From: Tubiluchus corallicola | Lineage: Eukaryota > Priapulida > Priapulimorpha > Priapulimorphida > Tubiluchidae | Assembly: GCA_030141605.1 (NCBI GenBank) | Contig: JAQGDQ010001370.1 | Location: 1 to 44,065 of the forward strand | Reading direction: 5' to 3' | Length of the DNA: 44,065 bases | Part shown: one piece after another, positions 11,399-21,790 of the stretch | Numbering within the stretch: position 1 is the stretch's first letter | How the letters are laid out: each line of letters begins with the position of its first letter | Notes under the pieces: model-generated | Told to the model about the DNA's origin: nothing | Databases searched by the model: none | What the model saw: only the letters and a program-made list of their open reading frames with translations | Made by a program: the position numbers and the translations under genes

Positions 11399-12718
11399 GT
11401 AAGATTCGAGGCTACAGCTCCAACGACGGTACCATTTGCGGCGATCTATATATTAAACAAAAGGTCTTGATCTAGTGTGATGCCATCAGTGGTTTATTTT
11501 TCGAATCAGACCCAAAGTGACCAACGGGGGGCAAAAAACCTTCAAAATGGCCATTTACGGCGGTTTTTTGCAAAATTTATACCTCTTATTTCTGGAGAAT
11601 GGGAATGGGCTGGAGGTGGTGCCAGCCATGGATATAATTTATTAAGACTGTTGTTCTTGGTAATGGATACCCATAGTTAACTATTCAAATTAGCCAGTAA
11701 GATTAACTGGATAGCCAGCTGCCATCACGTGATCATATCTGATACATGTATTATGGCACGTTCAGCCATAGAAACTTCTCTCGCAACTAGTCATACAACT
11801 TCTCTCCGAGAGTGAAGTTGCACATGTGAACGGCTTGGCAACTTCTCTCGCAACTTGCGCAGACTTTACTCTCAGACAGAAGTTGCGCGAGAAATCTGGA
11901 CATCTGAAGGTGCCATTATGTGTGGTAGCTAACATGTATACAAATAACTTCCCATTGTCAAATGTGTACTTATTGCATGCATATAAAACAATCTGATGCA
12001 CAGGCGGTACGTGCTACTACAAAAATACATGGGTTTCAACGTTTTGTTCTGCTACTAAATCGAACTTAACATTTTAGTGTCTATATGCTATCACCAGCTC
12101 AGGAAACATTGTGTACATTTCATGAACAAAAACTCAAGCTGAACCTTACAAAAGGCATGCAATGCAATTACTACCCTGTTGCTAAGAATTTAGTGCAGTA
12201 CGTGGCAAACCAGTGACATATACACAATGGTTTCTCATACTCCATATTTTATTTCAATAAGAAACTCAGTTTTACTAAATATGTCTTTAAGTAGAGGTAC
12301 CATAAATAGACAGACATGTTAGTACATTTGCAGGTGTAACAGAGTAATAAATTACTATTAATTAATGAAAGCATATTCTTAAATGTTGGCATTCATTACA
12401 GGTAGCTGTTCAGTATTTTCTAAAAATGATGGTGAACCTACTGGTTACCTGTGTGCATGCCCAGATGGACACATTGGCTCCTCGTGTCCTGAGATAACAT
12501 CAACAAATCTGAACAGTTGGTACTTGAAGCGTCTCCTCTCAAACACATGCCCAATAGGACTGACTGGACCCAAATGTGCTGCAAAAAACCTTTGTTACGG
12601 ATCTAGCAATCCATGCGTGAATGGAGAATGTGACATAGCGCTAGATGATCCGCAGCAGATCCGATGTCTTTGCTTTGATGGATTTTATGGAACATACTGC
12701 GAAAAAACTAAGTCATAG
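8858..12718 (+). CDS. Gene B: complete secreted EGF-repeat protein, paralog of gene A
   Basis: Exons are 8858-8921, 9942-10286, 11109-11273 and 12402-12718, 891 bases in all, giving 296 residues. All introns are phase 1 with GT-AG ends. The first exon gives a signal peptide (start MIFGSANIC, hydrophobic core IISFALLY). The second encodes three EGFs, the third one EGF plus half of a split one, and the last the remaining half, a spacer, a partial EGF and a final EGF ending CEKTKS. There is no transmembrane segment, so the product should be a small secreted EGF protein. The exon order, phases and domain cuts equal those of gene A without its array, which supports tandem duplication. The biological role is unknown. 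Confidence 0.85.
8922..9941 (+). other. Gene B intron 1
   Basis: A one-kilobase intron. Its last third is the MITE-like element 9555-9913, which ends only 28 bases before the acceptor AG at 9940-9941. The branch-point region therefore probably lies within the mobile element. The rest shows nothing recognisable. Confidence 0.7.
9555..9913 (+). mobile_element. MITE-like element, copy 1
   Basis: The ends are inverted repeats: CCTTTTCACAGTT at the left and AACTGTGAAAAGG at the right, with internal AGGTCAAA/TTTGACCT also inverted. No open frame. The whole element aligns, in reverse complement, with 39457-39802: shared blocks include ACTGAAGTTACTGAACTG, GTGACGGTTG and CCTTACCTAGTT. A clear target-site duplication is not visible. 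Confidence 0.8.
9942..10286 (+). CDS. Gene B exon 2: three EGF-like domains
   Basis: Phase 1-1, 345 bases. The EGFs run GPCDPDPC through YIGKNC, HACENLPC through FMGASC, and DPCFDNNGDC through WFGEKC. The counterpart in gene A is 4293-4652. The longer overlapping open frame in another register has no cysteine pattern and is a shadow. Confidence 0.85.
10287..11108 (+). other. Gene B intron 2
   Basis: Donor gtaaaaaa and acceptor ttgttgtag. An ATG-initiated open frame of 61 codons at 10745-10930 has no recognisable domain and is probably fortuitous. Confidence 0.6.
11109..11273 (+). CDS. Gene B exon 3: one EGF plus half of a split EGF
   Basis: 165 bases, phase 1-1. GQCTSAPC through YMGINC is a full EGF. 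EYENPCEPTPCSP is the start of the next, cut by the intron after its second cysteine. The motif MGINCEYENPC closely resembles MGTDCEYSNPC of the gene A array unit. Confidence 0.85.
11274..12401 (+). other. Gene B intron 3
   Basis: Holds a (TA)n run at about 11372-11399 and the 160-bp MITE at 11755-11914. Between them, 11401-11700 is richer in GC but shows no splice-consistent coding. The acceptor is cattacag at 12394-12401. Confidence 0.6.
11755..11914. mobile_element. 160-bp MITE with ATTAT target duplication
   Basis: The left end is GGCACGTTCAG and the right end CTGAAGGTGCC, imperfect inverted repeats. ATTAT flanks both sides (11750-11754 and 11915-11919), as expected of a 5-bp target duplication. 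Inside, the motif ACTTCTCTCGCAAC occurs twice directly and partly inverted (GAAGTTGCGCGAGA). No coding capacity. Confidence 0.7.
12402..12718 (+). CDS. Gene B terminal exon
   Basis: Completes the split EGF (SCSVFSKNDGEPTGYLC through HIGSSC). A spacer follows (ITSTNLNSWYLKRLLSNTC), then a partial EGF (CPIGLTGPKC) and the last EGF (LCYGSSNPC through FYGTYC). The TAG stop is at 12716-12718. The KNDGEPTGY...C stretch parallels IDGEPPDYEC of the gene A array unit. Confidence 0.85.
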
Positions 12719-12791
12719 TATGTTATGATTTTGAAGAACTTTATCAAAAATATGGTCCAACATGTGTCTGATATTAAACATAAAGCTACAG

Positions 12792-12870
12792 TTTAACATT
12801 GAATGCATTTAAGACATGTTTAAAGTAGCATTCTGGCAACTGCTTGCATATAAAAATACAGAAATGCATT
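12792..12870 (+). repeat. 79-bp dispersed direct repeat, copy 1
   Basis: Shares TTCTGGCAACTGCTTGC and TATAAAAATACAGAAATGC with 13099-13177. Both copies have the same length and differ by a handful of substitutions. Confidence 0.85.
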
Positions 12871-13098
12871 AATACATAACGTAATTACAGATAAGCATAG
12901 AACTCTGCAAGACTGCAAGCATACAGTAGGTGCCGGGCGAGTTACTTAGCTTATAGACTTTAGTTTTAGTTTGTTAAAATAATTATTTTGTCACTTTGTT
13001 GGGGGTTAACTAGGCGAGTTGGAGGTTATTGTACTGTCGTGGGCAAGGAGATTCACCAAAAGCAAAAATACATAATATTAATTATTGTTATAGACATA

Positions 13099-13177
13099 TT
13101 TAACATCGAATGCATTTAACACATGTTTAACATAACATTCTGGCAACTGCTTGCCTATAAAAATACAGAAATGCATT
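13099..13177 (+). repeat. 79-bp dispersed direct repeat, copy 2
   Basis: The second copy begins 307 bases after the first. The intervening 228 bases are not repeated, so this is a dispersed rather than tandem duplication. Confidence 0.85.
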
Positions 13178-14327
13178 TTGGGAGCAATTTTTGGGCGATG
13201 TTGTGCAGGTCGTAGAGTTAGTTGAACACATATACACATTTGAACAAGGCGATGCCTCTACCAGTTCAGTATCCCAAGTTAGAGAATGATCCTTGATCAT
13301 GTGCAAAGTTCCAGTCCTGCCACAAACATCAATATTACTAAGTCTTTTGTAAAGCACTGGATACAGGCTTTCTGTTCTCTGAAATACACTTTTTAATTTA
13401 CTATAATAGCAAGTTGGAATAATTTGGTTACTCGATTGAGTAGTAACTCTATAAAGTGGTCTATCTTGCCGTGATTGGCCTCACATATGCAATAACTTTT
13501 TAACCAGTTTTATATTGTGACGTCATAATAAAATTACTTCATATAAAAGACATACTTATTGCTGCAACCTAACTACCTTCATCTGGTAGTTACCGAAAAT
13601 TAATAATAATGTAGTTCTAGTCTACTTCTTCCTCTACTGGCTATTATCAAAGGTGAAGATCCACTTTCTTGCTGCACAACATTCCATCAGCCCTTATCAG
13701 TTCTCCGTCCAGCATTTCAGATACAACCTGGACGAAGGAGTGATCAGGAAAGAGGAATTTTAGTCTGAAAGTAGGTGATCTGGTTGTTCCATACAAAAGA
13801 ATGCTTGCATATGTCAACTATTAATGTCAAAATGGCAGAATTCTTCCACAACTCAAAAGTTGCATTTGAGCAAATAAAATTGGACCGAGTACTACATTAA
13901 ATAATGTAAATTATAAAAATACGCAGTTACACAACCTCCTGCCTGACCTACACAAGTTTTCCTTTTGGACAGCTCCAATAATTTATTAATCAACTTTTTA
14001 TTTTTAGATTTATTATATACAATGCCAACATACAAAATTTATAAATCATCAGCACACGAAGACACATTAAGTCAACACTATAAGAAAACGTGTGCAGTGT
14101 TGACTTATTAAATGGTATGAATGAACACAGAAAAAAAGAAAAGGTAATTTTTAAAGAAAGAAAAAAGTGGTGACGCAAACACAAAATGAGAAAGTGGATC
14201 AAAGTTATTGATGAGAATAACATATACATAATTTTCAAAATTTAGATGCTATCAAACTGGGATTGGCATGCAAAAGGCAAGGATTACTGAATCTCAAGAT
14301 TAAAAGAAAAAACACAGACATTCAGGG

Positions 14328-14465
14328 TGTAGAGGTCCCGTGACCTCAGTGGTCGGAATGTAAAAAGATGTGGATGCCGCCTATTGGTAGTTCTTTGTTT
14401 CTGGAATAATATAATGGTAATACAAATTATTCTAATCTCTGTACGTGTTTATTTTGATCTCTACA
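14328..14465 (+). mobile_element. LTR of a retrotransposon remnant
   Basis: The segment starts TGTAGAG and ends CTCTACA, the TG...CA termini with a short inverted repeat typical of an LTR. It is directly followed at 14466 by TGGCGCAGTCGACTC, which begins TGG as a tRNA primer-binding site should. No gag or pol frame follows, so this looks like a truncated 5' end. The length (138 bp) is short for a Ty3/Gypsy LTR. Confidence 0.5.
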
Positions 14466-14480
14466 TGGCGCAGTCGACTC
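14466..14480 (+). mobile_element. Primer-binding-site-like sequence after the LTR
   Basis: TGGCGCAGTCGACTC begins at the base after the LTR end. TGGCGCAGTCG-type sequences occur at this place in metazoan Gypsy-group elements. The tRNA used cannot be named from the sequence alone. Confidence 0.4.
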
Positions 14481-16411
14481 TGGTTAGTTGTACTTTTGCA
14501 AAATATTGAAATCTATAATATTAACTACGGGCTAGAGTGGTTCACGGACATTCGATCACACTAGTGGGAAAGGCTTCAGTCTGCACATACTCTCACACTT
14601 AACCTCATACATATTCACTTGCTCACGCACTCACATACAATGTAGTCAATTCTTTCATGCCAAACATATTGCATAAGATTACTATTAAATTTTATTATTA
14701 TTTACATGCTTGTTTTCTTTTTAATACTGCAATTATTTCATCATATTTATAAATCATTTTGTTATGGCAAATAGAATAAACAAAACTAAACCCAACTAAA
14801 CAGCTAATCCTTGTCAGGACATTACGGTATTCGTTCTGCAAATATACAGTCACTGGTTAGTCTGGCCTAACCCAATGATGATGAGCGGTATGAACGCCAT
14901 ACGAGTACTGTAGGCACGCCTACGCAATTTCCGGCTGCCTGAGATCCATACAACATACGCAGCATAATTTTTATGAGACACAGTCGTTACTTCTGGTAGT
15001 TTGGTAGGTCTAAAAATACAAAGATCATACATGTAAGCGTATTACAATGTATTCTTCAAGTGCAAAGCACAAAAACTGGAACTATTCTAATTTCGTTTTT
15101 GCCCGAATACTGTTACCTCACTGGGGTAATAAAGCAAAGCAAGTACCTTACCCAACTTTCAAAGACAATCTATTTTTAACGGACAATTATCAAAATAAAC
15201 ACGCAGTACTAAACTGCACACCTCCAGGACCAATTATAGATGATCTTATCTTATAATTACATTTTATTTTGTGTGACCCCACGAAGTACAATATATGTAA
15301 GCTATATCATTACTTGTCACATATACACAATGCTAAACATACTTACCCAAAGCCCCAAGTAAGTCCAGAATGAATGCTAGAGTTAAAATTGTTAGTAACC
15401 ATTCATAAAACTGCCAAAAAGTACTCCTGTATTACGTGCCCACATTTGTGTAGAAGCGCAGTCTTACTAGACGTATTCCTGGTATTAACTTCTTGCAGTA
15501 GCAGTGATACAGCGCTAAATGTACAGTGCAGAGGCGTGACCGGATATGTGCGCTCGAACGACTCGGGGATACCGGAAGGAAGAGTGTGGTAGTCGCTGTG
15601 GCGCTGCGCACTAGCTGGTAGCAAAGTGTTGTGCAGTATGCAGTTCAGCTAAATAGCTGCAGCTCTCAATGCCAGCGTTGCTTTCAAGCAGTAGTAATGT
15701 AAAGTCATTTTATTTGTTATAAATAAAAGAAATACATACATTCCAGTCATTGGGCTTTATTTCAAAAACAGGAATTACAGAAAAAAATTGTACATTGGTG
15801 AGACACAAACAAAATGTAATCTGACAAGCATTAGATAAAATCGATATTGTATACATTTATTTTATGAAGATGAATAGTAATTTGAAAAACTGTTTAATAT
15901 TTCGTGATAAACTACAGAATAATATCAGCTGTTTTCAATATTACAAAAAAGTTGTATATGTATATAAATATATTATGTCTTTATTACCATGCTAGAATAC
16001 AAATACAAGTTATTTTCAATATTACAGAAAATTTCTGTACACACACACACACGTATAATATATATATGTATAATATAATATAATATTATATGTATATGAT
16101 AATTGTATATCGTCTAAAATTGATGCAATGATAATAATAGCAAAATTAAAATTAAATCGAGAATCACGCCTAAAATATTTACTGGACTAAAAAGTTTGGA
16201 TCTGCTGACGCAGGGTCGTGTTTGGATTTAAAAATACTGTAATAAAAGATGACACGAATTAGTTTAAAATTGCAGATTATCCTAAAATTAGCACACTCCA
16301 ACATAATTGGAAATTTTATTTAGTTTAACATTTAATAGGAAAACTTAAACTATCCAGAGCTTAAGAGTTGCAACAATATGAACATACTAATTTATATTCG
16401 TAGAGCAAGAT
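14481..16411. other. Intergenic sequence without supported gene
   Basis: AT-rich. Open frames at 15047-15256 (plus) and 15403-15624 (minus) have no recognisable domain. The exception in base composition is 15500-15660, described separately. TA-rich tracts lie at 16040-16100. Confidence 0.4.
15520..15620. promoter_or_regulatory. CpG-richer patch with ETS-type motif
   Basis: Against an AT-rich background this patch carries several CpGs (ctcgaacgactcgg, gcgctgcgc) and ACCGGAAGGAAG, which fits an ETS/GABP binding consensus. Such patches mark TATA-less promoters, but no first exon is recognised next to it, so the call is weak. Confidence 0.25.
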
Positions 16412-16674
16412 AAGCTAAAAAGCAGGAAAAGGCCAAATTTAGATGGCCAGTAGCTGCATGTGTTGTCTGGCATTTCCCCTTGGAATATATTCGTTTGCCA
16501 AGCACTTTAAGAATTAATTGGCAATGTTATGAGAAGCCACACCGCGAAGCCATGCAATACATAATATTCATTCAGTTTACTCTGGCAAATGTTTTATTCT
16601 TGCAGGCAAGTAAAATTATAGTTTTAAGCCGTAGAATGAAGCCGGGAACGTCAACATCATTATCATCGCTGTGA
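16412..16674 (+). other. Unassigned open frame of 87 codons
   Basis: Open from after TAA at 16409-16411 to TGA at 16672-16674. It contains two Trp-bearing stretches (VVWHFPLEYIRLPS, RINWQCY) and a hydrophobic part (IIFIQFTLANVLFLQ). A polypyrimidine-poor acceptor-like TTGCAG lies inside near 16610. It may be chance, an old transposon, or an upstream exon of SEL1L3 (IRLPS resembles a VKFPS stretch I recall from vertebrate SEL1L3). I cannot decide. Confidence 0.2.
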
Positions 16675-16788
16675 TATCATGCCATTGTGAGTGTCATCAT
16701 CATCATCATCATTATCATGGTCGTCGTCGTTACTAACTGTAACTTTAGCAACAGCCTAGCAGTAACAGCAATAACACCAATGGCCAAT

Positions 16789-17105
16789 GGCAGTACTTGG
16801 CAATAGTGCAAGTCTGATTGACTGACTAACTGTACTTGGCAGTCCTGCAGGTCTGATTGACTGACTAACTGTACTTGATAATAGCGCAAGCCTGATTGAC
16901 TGACTAGCTGTACTTGGCAGTAGTGCAAGCCTGATTGACTGACTAGCTGTACTTGGCAGTAGTACAAGCCTGATTGACTGACTAGCTGTACTTGGCAGTA
17001 GTGCAAGCCTGATTGACTGACTAACTGTACTTGGCAGTAGTGCAAGCCTGATTGACTGACTAACTGTACTTGGCAGTAGTGCAAGCCTGACTGACTGACT
17101 AACTG
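16789..17105. repeat. 39-bp minisatellite, about eight copies
   Basis: The unit reads gcaagcctgattgactgact + agctgtacttggcagtagt. Because 39 is divisible by three, two minus-strand frames stay open through the array (SQSIRLALLPST and QLVSQSGLHYCQV). These are consequences of the repeat, not evidence of a gene. A (CAT)n tract precedes it at about 16693-16720. Confidence 0.9.
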
Positions 17106-18056
17106 TCATACATCTAATAAATCTTTGTTCCGATGTATGTTTTTCTAAGTCTAGTTTTTTTTGCCTCTTGCAATTTGCTTTGCTCAGTGGTTCAATAAAT
17201 AAATAAAGCAACAACAAGTAAAAGCCTTGCTTCCCTGTCCTCTTTCCTCGTCTTTGTTTTCAGACATTTTTGATTTATGTACGTTGGTCTTTTTATCTCT
17301 CATCTTTGTGATGGTTCTTTTTTTACTTACGAATTATCCGCTTCGACTTTTTTACTTAATTGTATTTCCTTGTAATGATTTTTATTTAGCCTATTAAAAT
17401 TTTTGTCAGTTGATTTTTATTTTGGTTTTGACATATTTACGTTTTTTTCGATACTTGCCCCTTGTTATAGTTATCGTTACACAGTTCAGTATTCCTAGTT
17501 GGAGTTGTCTTTTGATTGCTATCCCTCTTTCTGTTGTGTTTTTTGTTATGCTACCTAGCCTTTTAGCACATTTTAAAATTATGCCGCCTCATGTGATTGT
17601 AAACCACAGAAATTTTAGGATAACGCCATCGAAAAGATGCGGTATCCGTATCTCCAAACGAATTTAACGATCTTTTGAGGCTTAAACAAAGCACACAGTT
17701 ATTGTAAAGATGTAAAAATCTATAGGTGGGTCCAAATTGCATTAATAAAGTAAAAATGACACAATGCGCAAAAAACAAGAACAGACAAGAACATAAAAGT
17801 TACAAAAGCAATGACGCAGTAAAAGTTCAAATGTTTAATATAGAAAATCAATAAATTCAGTCACGACAACAAAAATTTCACCTAGTCAAAAGCCACGCCT
17901 ATGCCAACCAACAACAAGGACAACAACGACGACAACACAAATAACAACAACACCAACGGCAGTAATAAAACTGAGGTGAATGTCAGCCAGCCAAAGAATA
18001 AAAATTAGCATCGCGTTGTCATTACAATTCATTAACAATTAAAAACCTAAATTTAC

Positions 18057-18263
18057 TTGGAAGTTTTATCTATTCGTTTATACGAAAATATAGGCCAAGC
18101 AATAGATCACGGTTTATCAGAGTTCCTGCAGAGAAAGCTGTTACATCTGTCACAATTGCTATGGATTTGTGAAGCCATATTGGCGAAACCATTTGCGATT
18201 CGTCTGAATGGGAAGACAGTTCCCAATCATACAGTAAGGGAAGTCGCATTTCATGTACTGTAG
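18057..18263 (+). other. Ambiguous open region, possible upstream exon
   Basis: The plus frame reads ...LLWICEAILAKPFAIRLN... and meets a strong donor-like ACA|gtaaggg at about 18233. An antisense frame is also open over the same span. The C...PF.I.LN pattern is loosely like the N-terminal C..PC.VNL segment I recall from SEL1L3. The acceptor is unclear and the support is weak. Confidence 0.2.
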
Positions 18264-19202
18264 CGATCAATAGTTATTTATAATGCGATAGCCTCCGTTT
18301 GGTACAGAAAAAATTGTATGCCTTGTGGATTCGTTTTGCCTCTATTACACCTTTCAGGTTCCCCGTCAAATCTTCAGATTTCTTGTGGCACAAAATTCTA
18401 TCTAACATTTTGAGCATGTCCCTTGCATTACACTAATATACTGTAACAATGGTTAGCTGTATTGTGGTATGTGGAATAAACGAAATCTTGAAATTTGTAA
18501 AAAAATGAACGTTGGAAACTCATGATTACCACACGAAAAATTATCATTTGTCATAAATGATGATAAATTGTCACAATTTATCATTCGCCATTATTATGGC
18601 GAAAAACTTCTAGAAGTGATACTGGCTAGGGTCCGTGCCTATTAGTACAGTACAAAAAAAGAAAGGAAATCACAAATCTACTTCTTAATCACTTTTGTGG
18701 TTAATAGTTGCCCAGACACTTATACCCAAAGTAAGAAACGATTCATTGTCAGGTGAATTTCCTCCAAAAGTTGTTTTTTATAACTTGGGTAACTCAGACT
18801 CTCGCAATTTGAGTGACTGACACGTTCAGCTCTGCTCAACAGAAAATCTTTCATACTAAATATTACCATGAGATTTAAGAGCAGCTGATAAATTCAGCAA
18901 TAAATGTAAAAAAACAATAGACAATAAAGGCAATAGATGAAAAATCAGGTGTTAAAAACGTTTTTGCTAATAGGTAAAAAGCAACGGTTAAAAGTTCTAA
19001 ACTAAAAATAAAACAAGTTAAAGTAAACAAGTAAAAAACAAGTTAGAAACATCCAAAATGAAAGATATCACTGATTTGTCTTAAAGACGTTTAGTGTCAC
19101 AAATCATTTTAGGAGCATAATGAAATACAATCCAGGTAAAAATGCCACAAGTAAAAAGTCACAAGAAACAAGTCATAGGAAAAAAGAAATAACCTTATAC
19201 TT

Positions 19203-19295
19203 AACTCTAACCATTAACCCTAACCCTAACCATTAACCAGAATCCTAACCCTACGCTAAGCATTAACCCTAACCCTAATCCTAGCCAAAATTAAT
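19203..19295 (-). repeat. Interstitial telomere-like repeats
   Basis: Imperfect CCCTAA runs (taaccctaaccctaacc) mixed with CATTAACC variants. The reverse complement is the metazoan TTAGGG telomere repeat. The site is far from any sequence end, so it is interstitial. Confidence 0.75.
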
Positions 19296-19999
19296 TGTGA
19301 CTTTTTCCCTGATTTTTTTCCTCTAGCTTTATGACCGGTTACCAAGAAAATAAGCTGCAGGATAGGCGCTAAACGTCAGTAAACCGCAATCAAAAGATTA
19401 TACGTGCGGTTAAACTGTCGAGTTTTACGTGAAATAAAATAATATGAGTACCTTTTATTAAATTATCAGTGCTATCAGTGCGCACACTGCTGGGAGCCAC
19501 TAAATACTGAGTCCTGCTTCGGAAGCTCCGGAAAGACAAAAGGATTAAAGGAAGGATTAAATCTATTATCACTAGCGGAGAGTCAAAAATCGTTTTGACT
19601 AAATTAGCTTTCTCTTTTTTGCTTTTTCTTTCTTTTTTTCCTCCTTTGCGTTTGTTACTTTTCACTTCCTTGTCGTTGTCTTCTCTACTTTTACTTTAAC
19701 TACAATTATCTAGCTTACTATCGCGCTTTTCTTGTTGACTTAACCACTTTTTCCTTTTTTTGCGTGTTATCAAGAACAACGATTTTTGGCATCATGAGAA
19801 CTAGAAGATCTAGCTTTTTTTACCACTAGCATTTTTACACAACCGATTGTTTTAAAATTGGTACAAGAATGTGTTAATAGATTCGGTGTCTTCATAAACT
19901 GTTCCAGCACTCCTGAAGATCTACCCATGCAAACATTGAAAATCAAGAAATGACTATAATTTAAGTAACGCACATTACCTTTCAACAGTTAATATATTC

Positions 20000-20278
20000 T
20001 TGACAGCTTTCACACACCGGTTTAAACATTACAATATGACGCCGTCTATGGTACGCCCTATTTCTAGAAAATGTACAGCTTCACTTGAAAAAGCAGTAAC
20101 ATCCTCATCTCTTGGGAAGCTGTGGACGATGTTAACCGTAGTATTGATTGGCTCAGAATTAGCAGCCAAAGTTGTCCGCACAAAGAGTGTTGTCCTATCA
20201 CAGCAGGATACGTTACTGTATATCGGACAGAACTGCCGTTCTGTACAAATAAGCATAAAAATCGCATATAAAACATAA
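20000..20278 (+). other. Ambiguous open region on both strands
   Basis: Two plus frames and two minus frames are open here. One plus frame gives ILISWEAVDDVNRSIDWLRI followed by SCPHKECC, which could be extracellular coding sequence. No good acceptor supports it, and the alternative frames are equally open. I assign no product. Confidence 0.2.
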
Positions 20279-21021
20279 GTATATGCAATAACAGGGCTTT
20301 CTAAGAGGAACTGTCATTGCAATTTGTAAGATTCTTGTGCAATAGATTTTGTTAAATTTAAAATCATTTTCATGAAAGCCATGATTTTTATGAAAAAGGT
20401 AATATAAGGTAAGCTGCATCGTAGGCATACTTAAAAGTTAAAGGTTATAGTTCACTACCAGTTTTTCGCTGTCATAATTCACAGCAAGCTGAAGCATGAA
20501 GTACCTGGAATGCACTTTCAAGTATTAAAGTGCCAACTGTTGAGTACTAACAATCGACTGAGATAAACTGTAATGCAAAACAGACTCCAGGCTCAATACA
20601 GGCCTACGTCAATAACAATTTCGTTTATTCGTTTAATTCTCACAATATACAGTTAAAAGTTTAATTCGCGATTAACCAAATTAACCAGATTTTCTGAAAA
20701 AGTTTTGTTCCAATAATTTTTGGACTTAACAAATCGTCTGAATTTCCGGCAAGATTTTCTTTGATCTGTCGCTGTAATGTGTGTGCAAGCTGTTACTCCA
20801 TCAATGTGTAATTAAAACAGCTGTAACAGGAGACTATAGCTAAAATTATTATTGCTATATACAGTATTCACCTTCTGTTTCTGCTAAATGATGCAACAAA
20901 TGTTGGCACATAATACTGTCTCGTGAAAAGAGCTGCTATTATTAAATTTTGTGTTACAGCGCAAGATGTCTCATTCAAGTTGAAATCACGAGTTTCATTT
21001 TTTACGTGAACTTAATTAATA

Positions 21022-21084
21022 ATGACAATGTGCACAAGAATAAATAGACTGTTTCATATTTGCTTCGTCCTTTGTGTTGTGAAG
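21022..21084 (+). CDS. Candidate signal-peptide exon upstream of SEL1L3
   Basis: ATG at 21022 opens 21 codons with a hydrophobic core (LFHICFVLCVV), ending exactly at a strong donor AAG|gtaagg, phase 0. This is the shape of a first coding exon for a secreted or membrane protein, and the next supported gene on this strand is SEL1L3. No following exon linking it to 22038 or 22322 was found, so the assignment is tentative. Confidence 0.3.
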
Positions 21085-21275
21085 GTAAGGATTGCCAGTT
21101 TAAAATACAAATCCAGTTTAAAATACACTGACACATTTCGAAGTTAGCCATTTTTTTAAATTTGAAACATATTTATGCTTTGAAAGTAAAAGACTGAACA
21201 TGTCGGATAACCAGTAAATTGATTTCGGTGTTTTTGTAGCAAATTCAGAAACTTCCCGAACTTAGAAACAAAGCA

Positions 21276-21332
<57 letters not shown>

Positions 21333-21371
21333 AATGATGATGATGATGATGACGATGACGACAATAATAAT
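21276..21371. repeat. (GAT)n microsatellite
   Basis: GAT/GAC triplets with one AAT interruption. In the plus frame entered from an acceptor-like tttttgtag at about 21240 it would encode QIQKLPELRNKA followed by poly-Asp. I take this as chance. Confidence 0.9.
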
Positions 21372-21717
21372 GTCTGTGTTTAAATATTCTACTCTTTACA
21401 AGTGTTGAATTCTGGTGTCGAAATGGCTTATATGTCCAAAATAACTCAAATTACCTATGTGTCCAAAACAGGCCAATGCCCAAGTTGCCTGTAATTTATG
21501 GCCAAGATGACCTGAGTCCAAAGGTTTTATCGGAAGTATCCTGAGTCCAAATGTGTGGGTCTACAGTGACAAATGAAATATTTTGTGTACAATATACACT
21601 CGAGCACTTGACAAAGCACAAAAAAGGAAAACATATATTAGCTGCTTGGCTTTAGCATGTTCAGTATAAATAATGTTGTTATCCTGCTTACTGAATAGCA
21701 TTATCTCTGCCTAGTAG

Positions 21718-21758
21718 TCATGATGATGATTATGATGATGATGATGATTATGATGATG

Positions 21759-21790
<32 letters not shown>

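Larger units (their letters stand above)
12719..14327. other. 3' UTR of gene B and intergenic sequence
   Basis: ATTAAA at 12773-12778 is a possible poly(A) signal. A 79-bp segment is present twice (12792-12870 and 13099-13177). Around 13600-13760 a 50-codon frame without a start (reads ...YFFLYWLLSKVKI...) stays open, but I cannot assign it. The rest shows nothing clear. Confidence 0.45.
17106..21021. other. Long stretch without a supported gene
   Basis: Holds a perfect 11-bp-arm palindrome at 18561-18583 (TGATAAATTGT-c-ACAATTTATCA), telomere-like repeats near 19.2 kb, and two places (18.06-18.27 and 20.0-20.28 kb) where frames stay open on both strands. Upstream exons of SEL1L3 may be hidden here, but none could be confirmed. 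Confidence 0.35.

Noticed and set aside
18115-20100. Shared EKAVTS-coding stretch at 18.13 and 20.08 kb as duplicated exons
   Set aside because: The four mismatches over 18 bases fall at third codon positions, but similarity ends there; a match of this size is expected by chance in 44 kb.
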